This document shows positions 1-6,904 of a stretch of 64,000 nt of DNA, one piece after another. The DNA comes from SYFY01 sp041752315 (GTDB lineage Bacteria > Pseudomonadota > Gammaproteobacteria > Pseudomonadales > Azotimanducaceae), in the NCBI GenBank assembly GCA_041752315.1, contig JBGSHJ010000075.1, positions 62,001-126,000 of the forward strand. The letters are read 5' to 3'. Positions within the stretch are counted from its first letter, which is position 1. Each line of letters starts with the position of its first letter. The notes beneath the pieces were generated by a model. It saw nothing but the letters and a program-made list of their open reading frames with translations. It made no database searches and was not told the DNA's origin. Both the position numbers and the translations under genes were made by a program.

Positions 1-869
1 CCATCAATTTCCAGTGCACAAGCCAGTTCGAAGTGGGCATGACCACGTGCAACTTCTGCAGAGCGTGGCCTGGATCGTCGCATTACTTCGTCGGGCGACA
101 GTGCATACACACTGCGTTTGCCATTGATGATCCAGTCGCGAAGCGCGGCGTGGTACTCGCCGGTTGCACGCGGAATTTTCATGGCCTCACCCATCATCTC
201 GACAAACCGGGGTGGCATGGCCCCCGCCGGAGGCGGTGGTGCTGCAGGTGCCACGGGCTGTGGCGGGGCCGGCGCCGCTTCGGCAGGGCGAACGATCATG
301 CCGTCTTCATCGATCCAGATGGCCTGGGGAATGTTGATGACGCCAAACTTGGCCGCCAGCACATGATGAGTGTCCAGCAGCATGGGGTGTGTCGGCTTGG
401 CCGCCTCCATGAATTCACGACAGCCCGAAGCACCCAGCGCATCCAGTCCGACAGTAACCAGTTCGAAGCCATACCCTGCCATCTCGTCTCGCCATGCCTG
501 CCACACGGGCAGGTCGCGGGAGCAGCCTCAATACGGCGCCCAGGCATACAGCAGTACCCTCTTGCCACGCAGGGAGGCCAGATCGAACAGGTTGCCGTCG
601 AGATCAGGTAGGACCAGCGACGGTGCCTCTGCACTGGTGAGCGCACGTGCGCCCACGCTTTCCGGACCGACGGCCCAATATCCGAGTTCGGGATCGCTCA
701 CCACAGGCAGTCCCATCTCGCCGGCAATGGCGACAAGATCAACCCGCTCACCAACGGGTGCCGCAAGGGGAATACAGACCTCGGCCTTGCAGGCGCCTTC
801 AGGTTTGAAAGTCCATCCGGTCTCCGATTCAAATTCGGTTTTTGCCACGAAGGGCGTTCTTGCGAGCAT
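1..869 (-). CDS. Probable selenocysteine-containing thioredoxin/ResA-like protein (C-terminus beyond window)
   Basis: The frame starts at ATG 869, seven bases after AGGAG, and is open to the window edge except for one TGA at 528-530 (codon 114). Residues 83-113 look like a redoxin N-terminus and end in WAPY; the TGA then precedes GCSRDLP, so the stop sits exactly where thioredoxin-fold proteins carry the first active-site cysteine, giving a U-G-C motif with Cys116. After the stop the frame keeps coding a thioredoxin fold, including the cis-proline region NIPQAIWID (Pro181), followed by a Pro/Ala-rich linker and a helical tail. A SECIS-like hairpin follows the TGA. WAxxUGC/WAxxCGC redoxins are, as I recall, a known bacterial family, so selenocysteine is the best reading. 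A nonsense mutation or sequencing error is the alternative. No selABCD gene is visible in this window. Confidence 0.8.
490..518 (-). promoter_or_regulatory. SECIS-like hairpin for UGA decoding
   Basis: Counting from the first base after the UGA, bases 15-20 (CCUGCC) pair perfectly with 26-31 (GGCAGG) around the five-base loop CGUGU. A lower stem (bases 10-12 with 36-38) can extend it across a small internal loop. The loop G is at +22, in the second loop position. Bacterial SECIS elements recognised by SelB lie just downstream of UGA inside the coding region and carry a G early in the apical loop, as in E. coli fdhF. The structure was folded by eye, without energy calculation. Confidence 0.65.
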
Positions 870-1253
870 GCACTTCTCCTGCAGGGTTTGGTTCCAGCCC
901 GGTCCATTCATGAATCTTCCGCTGCAGTTGCACGTCTGCGCTTCCCGTCGCGAAAAATCGTCGTGGAGTTTCCAGGCTGGAAGAGCCTAACACTGCAGAG
1001 CAGGAAGCGGCAGGCCCGGAGTCCCGCCGGGCAGAGCCCACGCAGGACAACATGGACGGGCAACCGCCGATCCGCCGACAGGCCTTTTCCGGCTCTACGG
1101 TCGTGGTACCCTCTTTGGGCTACCACGCTCTTTGGGGGAGTTGGGGGCAGCAAACCAGGACGGGTCACAGGCTGACTTTTCTGGTTTTTGGGGGATGTCT
1201 GGCATCGGGCAGACCGGATGAATCGAAGCAGGCAGTCGACGCGGGAGGGACAC
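870..1253. other. Divergent intergenic region, no gene recognised
   Basis: This stretch of about 380 bases separates the start of the selenoprotein candidate (minus) from the start of the dienelactone hydrolase gene (plus), so it should hold both promoters. I see no convincing protein. A short direct repeat, CTCTTTGGG, occurs at 1111-1119 and 1128-1136, but I cannot assign it to a regulator. Confidence 0.4.
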
Positions 1254-2078
1254 ATGCACGCAAGACTTTTGATCACCCTGGGATTATTGATTGTTGCACT
1301 ATCGCTGGAGGCAACCGTACCGAGGGCTGCAACTGCGCCCGGAACACTCCCGGCCGCAATCGTCGGCAAGGCTGCCGCCCTCCAGGGTGCAAACGTCGGC
1401 TACTTCGAAGCCGATCCCAAAACGATGGGTTACCTCGCGGTTCCGGAAGGAGCCGGTCCGTTTCCCGCCGTCATCCTGATTCACGAGTGGAATGGCCTGG
1501 TCCCACGAGTCAAGGAAACTGCTGACGCGTTTGCGGCCGAGGGCTACCTGGCACTCGCCGCCGACCTTTACAGCGGCCGGCTGGGTAACAATCCCGAAGA
1601 GAATATGGCCCTTGTTCAGGAAACCCTGGCCAGGCCGGATCAGTTGATTGCCAATCTGAACGCGGCGGTGAAGCTGCTCAAGGGTCGCAGTGATGCCACC
1701 GGCAAGGTAGCGACGATCGGCTGGTGTTACGGCGGTGGCGTTGCATTGTCCTTTGCGATGGGTGGCGAACATCACGACGGTACGGCAATCTTTTATGGCC
1801 GCCTTCTGAATGACCCGCAGCGAATGCAGCACATCCATCACGAAATCTACGGAACATTCGCGAAGGACGATCCAGGCATACCTCTGGACAGCGTCAACAC
1901 GTTTGTAGAGACCCTGCGGACCATCGGCATCAAGAACGATGTTCACATCTACGACGAAGTGAAGCATGGTTTCTGGCTGCACGTCGAACGGGATCCCGAA
2001 ACAAACACCGGTCCTGCCATCGATGCGTGGGAGAGATTGAAGGCCTATCTCAATCGGACGATGGCGACGGGTACCTGA
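1254..2078 (+). CDS. Dienelactone hydrolase family protein, exported
   Basis: Predicted 274-residue alpha/beta-hydrolase of the dienelactone hydrolase family (carboxymethylenebutenolidase-like), which opens lactones in ring-cleavage pathways; the substrate here is unknown. The start at 1254 is chosen because GGGAGGGA precedes it and the product then begins with a signal-like hydrophobic segment (residues 4-20). Family features are visible: IHEWNG with Glu78, the cysteine nucleophile elbow GWCYGGG (Cys158), an acidic pair near 205-206, and the C-terminal KHGFW (His238). A cysteine rather than serine nucleophile is typical of the family. The leader suggests periplasmic location, unlike the classical cytoplasmic ClcD. 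An upstream in-frame start at 1188 would add 22 unlikely residues. Confidence 0.88.
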   Translation: MHARLLITLGLLIVALSLEATVPRAATAPGTLPAAIVGKAAALQGANVGYFEADPKTMGYLAVPEGAGPFPAVILIHEWNGLVPRVKETADAFAAEGYLALAADLYSGRLGNNPEENMALVQETLARPDQLIANLNAAVKLLKGRSDATGKVATIGWCYGGGVALSFAMGGEHHDGTAIFYGRLLNDPQRMQHIHHEIYGTFAKDDPGIPLDSVNTFVETLRTIGIKNDVHIYDEVKHGFWLHVERDPETNTGPAIDAWERLKAYLNRTMATGT

Positions 2079-2181
2079 TGCTTTGGCCGACGCTGGCTGG
2101 ACTGGCGGCGCCCTTCCCATTTAACCTTGATGCCGGCTGCCCCGGTTCTCGCTGCGTGCCGCCTCATTACTGGAGTTTTTC

Positions 2182-2601
2182 ATGTGGATTCGCAGTCTTG
2201 CATTGATTGGCCTCACTCTGTTCCTCCTGCCAGTCGCCCAGGCACACCATGCGTTTGGTGCTGAATTCGACCCCAACCGACCGCTGGTTCTGCGTGGACC
2301 GATCACCAAGGTCCAGTGGGTGAATCCACACGCCTGGATTCACATGGAGGTCACCAAGGAAGACGGTTCCAAGGAAAACTGGATGGTTGAAGGGGGCACC
2401 CCCAACACGCTGCTCCGACGCGGCCTCACAAAACAGACACTTCAGATCGGCACCGTGATCGTTGTCGACGGGTATCAGTCAAAGGATCGCTCCCTGCGCG
2501 CCAACGGTCGTGATGTCACCTTCACTGATGGCCGCAAGCTTTTTCTGGGTTCCTCCGGCACCGGCGCGCCAAAGGATGGTGCGGATCCGACGGAGCGGTA
2601 G
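2182..2601 (+). CDS. DUF6152 family exported protein
   Basis: A 139-residue protein with an N-terminal signal peptide (hydrophobic core about residues 5-17, then AQAHHAF). The mature part has the pattern typical of DUF6152 proteins: HHAFGAEFDPNRP, then VQWVNPHAWIHMEV, then a glycine-rich strand region ending in GRKLFLG. The family is small, secreted and of unknown function. The gene follows the dienelactone hydrolase by about 100 bases on the same strand and may be co-transcribed. The stop is followed at once by the inverted-repeat region. Function is not assignable from sequence. Confidence 0.82.
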   Translation: MWIRSLALIGLTLFLLPVAQAHHAFGAEFDPNRPLVLRGPITKVQWVNPHAWIHMEVTKEDGSKENWMVEGGTPNTLLRRGLTKQTLQIGTVIVVDGYQSKDRSLRANGRDVTFTDGRKLFLGSSGTGAPKDGADPTER

Positions 2602-2611
2602 CCGCTTTTTT

Positions 2612-2993
2612 CTTGCCTACGGGCATCCTGCCCTTCCGGCGCCAACGGTCGCTTCGCTCCCTCACGCTGAGGGAATCGGCTACGCCGATACCGTTGCGGG
2701 CCCGGCCATCCATGGCCGGGCGATGTGATCCAACATCGTTGCGGGTTTCGGGCATGCACCCATCGACCGCGTCCTCAAGTTCCCGAATCGACTGTTCGCA
2801 TCATTCATCCAGCCAACGGAATCCTGCAGGCGCGAGGCTGGTGACATGAGCAAGGCGGCACACGGAAGTGCCGCCCCACCGGCACTATCGGCGAAGCCGA
2901 TTGCGCCGGTGTGAGGGAGCGAAGCGACCGGTAGCGCCCCCAGCGAACGCCAGTGAGCGGAAAAAAGAAGGCGGCAGGATGCCCGTAGGCAAG
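2612..2993. repeat. Inverted pair of a composite intergenic repeat
   Basis: Two copies of a modular repeat face each other. Module A (21 nt beginning CTTGCCTACGGGCATC) is at 2612-2632 and perfectly inverted at 2973-2993. Module B (19 nt beginning GGTCGCTTCGCTCC) is at 2647-2665 and perfectly inverted at 2911-2929. Module C, itself a small palindrome (AATCGGCTACGCCGATA), lies at about 2674-2690 and is inverted with one mismatch at 2887-2902. Module order is conserved, but the spacers differ in length and sequence. The pair fills the space between the convergent DUF6152 and diguanylate cyclase genes. It resembles a REP/MITE-like dispersed element, and no transposase is present. Confidence 0.75.
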
Positions 2994-3009
2994 ACAAAAA
3001 GAGAAGGCA

Positions 3010-4215
3010 TCAACCCGACCGACGGACCGGCATCGCAACCTCATTCTCCTGCAGCGCATGCCTGCGAATGCCTTCGCTGAGGGAAAACCCGGCGATACCA
3101 AGGTTCTTGATCCGATACATCTCGCGGTCAGCTACGGCCAGCACATCGATCAGCGTGGTTCCGTCCAGCGGCGCGCAGGCTATGCCAATGCTGGCGCCGA
3201 TGGGGATGACCGTACCGCGAATCCGCAAGCCAGTGCCCAACAGGCTGAGCATGCGTGTCACCACCAGTGATATGGACTCTTGATCTTTCCGCACCAGACA
3301 GACGACAAACTCGTCACCACCATTCCTGGCCAGGACGTCATCTGGCTGCAGGCACATGTACAGCTGCTCGGCAACAAACTTCAATGCCCGGTCGCCGACG
3401 GCGTGTCCGTAGTTGTCATTGATGGCCTTGAACCCGTTCAGGTCGATGAACAGCAGAAAGGCGTACCGTCGCTGATTCACCGCACGTACCATCAACTGCG
3501 CTGCTTCCCGCTCAAAGTACAGGCGGTTACCGATGGAAGTCAGCAGATCGTTTTCAGCGATCCAGATCGCCCTGCGTCTGGCCTCGTCCTTGTACTCGAC
3601 ATCGCGCGCCAGTGAATGACGAAGCAGATAGTTTTCGCGTGCGTACTGATCACGAACCGCTTGGGCGACGATCGATATGAGTACCACCGAGACAAAGCTC
3701 AACAGGTTTGTGGCCAGCATTGCTTCGTTACCGGTCGCCAGATAATTCTGTTCGAAGACCGCCACCAGCAGATAGGCGACCACGAAGCTGCCGGACATTC
3801 CGCTGGTCAACCGGATACTCAGCAACGTCAGTGCATGCAGCGCCGTCGCGATCAGAATCAATCCCATGAAATAGTTGTAGTAGGCAAAATCCTCTGGCGA
3901 GGCGATGTAGATCATGCGGACGATACAACCTCCCATGAGCGCAAGCGGAGCGATCGTGGCGACAGCGTAGAATCTGGGGAATGCGGGATGCCAGGACCAG
4001 GCAAGACAAACGAGGGCGCTCATAGCGATGAGACCTCGAAGCAGCCAGACCTCATCCAGCGCCGACTCGATGACCCAAGGGTCAAGCAGCGCATAGGCGA
4101 GGTTCAGGACAGTGGCCAGCAGCATCGTCACGCGCGCAAGCAGGATCTTGCGTGGCGCAAGTTCTGCCTGGTAGTCGCGTTCAAGCGTGTCGTCGAAACG
4201 TACGGGTGTCCACAT
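3010..4215 (-). CDS. Membrane-bound diguanylate cyclase (GGDEF)
   Basis: A 401-residue protein with about six hydrophobic segments between residues 25 and 190, a short linker, and a C-terminal GGDEF domain from about 220. The catalytic signature NGGDEF is intact at 298-303, preceded by DLLTSIGNRLYF and the substrate-site FIDLNGFKAINDNYGH, so it should synthesise cyclic di-GMP from GTP. The allosteric I-site RxxD usually found a few residues upstream reads QPDD here, so canonical product inhibition is probably absent. The membrane part is a MASE-like sensor that I cannot name. No EAL domain is present. It converges with the DUF6152 gene across the inverted-repeat region. Confidence 0.9.
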   Translation of the reverse strand: MWTPVRFDDTLERDYQAELAPRKILLARVTMLLATVLNLAYALLDPWVIESALDEVWLLRGLIAMSALVCLAWSWHPAFPRFYAVATIAPLALMGGCIVRMIYIASPEDFAYYNYFMGLILIATALHALTLLSIRLTSGMSGSFVVAYLLVAVFEQNYLATGNEAMLATNLLSFVSVVLISIVAQAVRDQYARENYLLRHSLARDVEYKDEARRRAIWIAENDLLTSIGNRLYFEREAAQLMVRAVNQRRYAFLLFIDLNGFKAINDNYGHAVGDRALKFVAEQLYMCLQPDDVLARNGGDEFVVCLVRKDQESISLVVTRMLSLLGTGLRIRGTVIPIGASIGIACAPLDGTTLIDVLAVADREMYRIKNLGIAGFSLSEGIRRHALQENEVAMPVRRSG

Positions 4216-4444
4216 GGTGTCAGCTGTTCAAGGATCTGGGGCTGCTCACGGAATCGCAGCGCCGGTGATATCTGGAGATCCGAAGCGTATGACTCAAAAC
4301 CGCCGCATGACGAGTCAGTGCTCACGACCGCACTTACAAATCCGGGGCAATTTGGAATTTGGTGATCCGGTTCACGGATCGAGTGCCGATTCGACAGACA
4401 AATCATGGCGGAAAAGACTCATGAATGGACCGGGCGGGAACCCG

Positions 4445-5104
4445 TTATCGCGCAGCCCCCGAGTCAGAATCGGCTTCAAGGGATTGACGAACCAGCGCTT
4501 CCATGCTCAGCCGACTGTCCTGCGGCATCTCGTGCAGTCCGGCGATCACCCCTCGTCGATTTTCCTCTGGCTGATTCTGGCTGGCCTTGGTTTTACCGAT
4601 CAACTCGCTGACTTCGATATCGATGCCTTTCAACTGACTGGCAAGCTTTGAGGTGTAAGGTTCCGGGGCATCATCCACTTGCCACGGTTCCGCCATTCCC
4701 GATTCCTGCGCTGTGGTCAGTGCATCGATCTGTCGACGTATCCAGGCCGGATCGCTGATCACATTCAACCGCCCCCTCGCATGCACCACCTGGTAGTTCC
4801 ACGTCGGCACCACCCGTCCGTGCGCCTGTTTCGCCGGATACCACGACGGAGAAATGTAGGCGTCGGGGCCATGGAAGATGACCAGTACCGTTGACTGGTC
4901 CGCGCCATCGCCCGCCAGCGGATTGGCTTGTGGAACGTGACCCTGCAAGTGCAACTTGCCAGCCTCTTCAACAACGATCAAAGGCACGTGATCGGCAATC
5001 AGACCGCCAGGTCTTTCCCGGATGATGGTGGCCAGCGGCCAGTCGTTCATGGTCCGCAACAACCGGTCACGCCGGGTTTCCGCAAAGTGGTCTGGCAGAT
5101 ACAT
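4445..5104 (-). CDS. FMN-binding PaiB-family protein
   Basis: A 219-residue protein beginning MYLPDHFAE, which is the characteristic start of PaiB-like FMN-binding split-barrel proteins; the frame is open further upstream but that part is non-coding in style. Typical family blocks follow: LIADHVPL, GHVPQANP, VIFHGPDAYISPSWYP and VPTWNYQVVHARG. PaiB was described in Bacillus as a negative regulator of sporulation and protease genes, and the wider family is annotated as FMN-binding negative transcriptional regulator. The biochemical role here is unknown. It lies downstream of the cupin-like gene on the same strand with a gap of about 50 bases, so it may close that transcription unit. Confidence 0.88.
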   Translation of the reverse strand: MYLPDHFAETRRDRLLRTMNDWPLATIIRERPGGLIADHVPLIVVEEAGKLHLQGHVPQANPLAGDGADQSTVLVIFHGPDAYISPSWYPAKQAHGRVVPTWNYQVVHARGRLNVISDPAWIRRQIDALTTAQESGMAEPWQVDDAPEPYTSKLASQLKGIDIEVSELIGKTKASQNQPEENRRGVIAGLHEMPQDSRLSMEALVRQSLEADSDSGAAR

Positions 5105-5153
5105 CGTCAGACTGCACCATGGCGCACGACGGGCCGATCCGGGCGCTGACTGT

Positions 5154-6053
5154 TCATGTCTTCGAATAGGGCGCAGTGATTTCGTAGGCAGCCACCAGGT
5201 CGTATTGCTGGCCAGGTCGATCGTCATTGCCCGCTTCCCAGCCATGCCATGGGTACTCGACCGCACCGTTTGCACGCAGTCGGGCCAGGCCGGTCCCGGC
5301 ATCGATCTCAAAAAAAGGACCATGCTCATCACCTCGCTGCATGGGCAGACGGGTTCGCTCGGCCGCGCCAGGTTCCGCGGTCCGGTACATGCCGCCGCTG
5401 CCTGTCCCGTTGTTGAGTACCTGGTGTACTTCTGCAAACGCAGGGGACAGCTCCGAGGGCGTGTTCCCATGATTGTGGGTCGACAGGTCGACACCTTTGC
5501 CGGCCGTCCAGAAGTAGATATAACAAATCTCGGGGCCATCACTGTCGACCGTGTCGAGCAGATGGAATCCCGCAGCCAGATGCGCATCCTTGTCATTGAA
5601 AAAGGGGGTAAACCCGCTGAATCGCTGCTCGAACGACTGCCAGCCAAGATGAGCGTCCAGCGGACCGGTGATCCGGAGTTGCTCCATCGCATCCAGCGAC
5701 CCATCCACTGCTGCACTGGCCGTGAAGATCGAGATCAGCGCGCCTGCCGATCCGGCCGTGACTGAATTTTTGGTGACTCGCGTGGTGACCACCGAACCAA
5801 CGGCCGGGTAGGCACGGCGTCGAGGTTCCTCCAGGCTGCCAAGGATCACCTTGACATGACGCTCACCTGCTACCGGCGCCAACGAAAGCGTCTCGCCGCC
5901 GGCGAGCGTGACAAACTGCAGTTGCCATGGCCCCATCTGCCATACCGGAGAAATCCGGGTGCCGGCCGCACTCCCCATGCCAAGAGTGATGCCGGGGCGA
6001 GTGGGGTGTTTCATTGGGGTCACGTTCGGCAGGGCGCTGTCCAGTTCAATCAT
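5154..6053 (-). CDS. Cupin-like protein, possibly AUDH-type cupin
   Basis: A roughly 299-residue protein without signal peptide. It is rich in beta-strand-like segments and histidines, with a metal-site-like stretch STHNHGN and a later EVHQVLNNGTGSGGMYR, consistent with a double-stranded beta-helix. It resembles proteins annotated as aldos-2-ulose dehydratase/isomerase (AUDH) cupin, but I hold that name loosely. ATG 6053 is preferred because GGAG lies upstream; a GTG at 6092 would overlap the stop of the preceding DUF547 gene as GTGA and is the alternative. Either way it is tightly linked to the DUF547 and molybdopterin oxidoreductase genes. Confidence 0.6.
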   Translation of the reverse strand: MIELDSALPNVTPMKHPTRPGITLGMGSAAGTRISPVWQMGPWQLQFVTLAGGETLSLAPVAGERHVKVILGSLEEPRRRAYPAVGSVVTTRVTKNSVTAGSAGALISIFTASAAVDGSLDAMEQLRITGPLDAHLGWQSFEQRFSGFTPFFNDKDAHLAAGFHLLDTVDSDGPEICYIYFWTAGKGVDLSTHNHGNTPSELSPAFAEVHQVLNNGTGSGGMYRTAEPGAAERTRLPMQRGDEHGPFFEIDAGTGLARLRANGAVEYPWHGWEAGNDDRPGQQYDLVAAYEITAPYSKT

Positions 6054-6088
6054 CGTCTTGCTCCAGGATTCATCTTCACGTGCATGGC

Positions 6089-6904
6089 TCACTCCACCAG
6101 ATTCAGAGCCCAGTCGTAGTCAAAACGCAGGTCGACCTCAGGGTCCAGCAAGGCATCAGCCAGAACCACCTGTCGTTTGGCAAGCCAGGTACGCACCGCT
6201 GCTTCGTCGTCGCCGAAGTCAACGCGATACCAATCGAAGATGCTCGATGCAACTAGCTCACCTCCCTTCAGCTGCAGGCCACGTGGGTGCTGCAGATACT
6301 CATTCATCTGCCGCTCCAGCATCGTCTCCAGATTGGCACCCGTGTAAACCTGCGGGGCGAGGTTGGGACAGCCGGTGCTGGCACAATTCACGGCGAAGTG
6401 AACCCGTTCATCACGATACAGCGGACGCAGGATGCGGTGTTCGATGTCATTGAGCGTCAACCGCTGCCCTTCGATCTGCACAACTTCATCATCCCAGGGG
6501 CCTATGGACAACAGCTTGCGGCCCATGCGCAGAATACTGCGCTTGCGCGGATAGTCGAGCACCACCAGGACGGTCAGCGCGTTATAGAGATTGATCCAGT
6601 AGGCCTGCTGTGCAGCCCGTGTCAGCCCGCGCGGATCGAGCGCGGCCAGTCCATCGACGTAGCTCCGGAGAGTCGCACGGCCTTCGGAACTGACCGCCCG
6701 GTACTTCAGCCGGTTGACGCCGTCGGCCGAACCAACCAGATATCGGTCCAGGAAGCGCTGCCACGGTCCATGCTCGACCTGCGAGACGTTGCCTTCCACA
6801 TTCCAGAAATTCCAGGCGTTTGCATCCGGCACGGCGGCGACTTCTCCCGATAGCAACAAAAAAGCCAACACGATGGACCAGCGTCCCGACCTGCCCATCA
6901 ACAA
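6089..6904 (-). CDS. DUF547 domain-containing exported protein
   Basis: A 271-residue protein with a hydrophobic leader (about residues 8-24) followed by a DUF547 domain. Hallmarks are AYWINLYNALTV, the NDIEHRILRP block, and HFAVNCASTGCPNLA, whose conserved H, C and C residues give the domain a papain-like appearance, although activity is unproven. The C-terminal region contains a conserved aromatic block FDWYRVDFG. It overlaps the end of the upstream molybdopterin oxidoreductase gene by seven bases and its stop touches the start region of the cupin-like gene, so the three are probably one operon. Confidence 0.88.
   Translation of the reverse strand: MLMGRSGRWSIVLAFLLLSGEVAAVPDANAWNFWNVEGNVSQVEHGPWQRFLDRYLVGSADGVNRLKYRAVSSEGRATLRSYVDGLAALDPRGLTRAAQQAYWINLYNALTVLVVLDYPRKRSILRMGRKLLSIGPWDDEVVQIEGQRLTLNDIEHRILRPLYRDERVHFAVNCASTGCPNLAPQVYTGANLETMLERQMNEYLQHPRGLQLKGGELVASSIFDWYRVDFGDDEAAVRTWLAKRQVVLADALLDPEVDLRFDYDWALNLVE

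Noticed and set aside
5105..5716. Long upstream extension of the PaiB-like frame
   Set aside because: The part before MYLPDHFAE overlaps the cupin-like gene and is Arg/Ser/Thr-rich without similarity; PaiB proteins start at that methionine.
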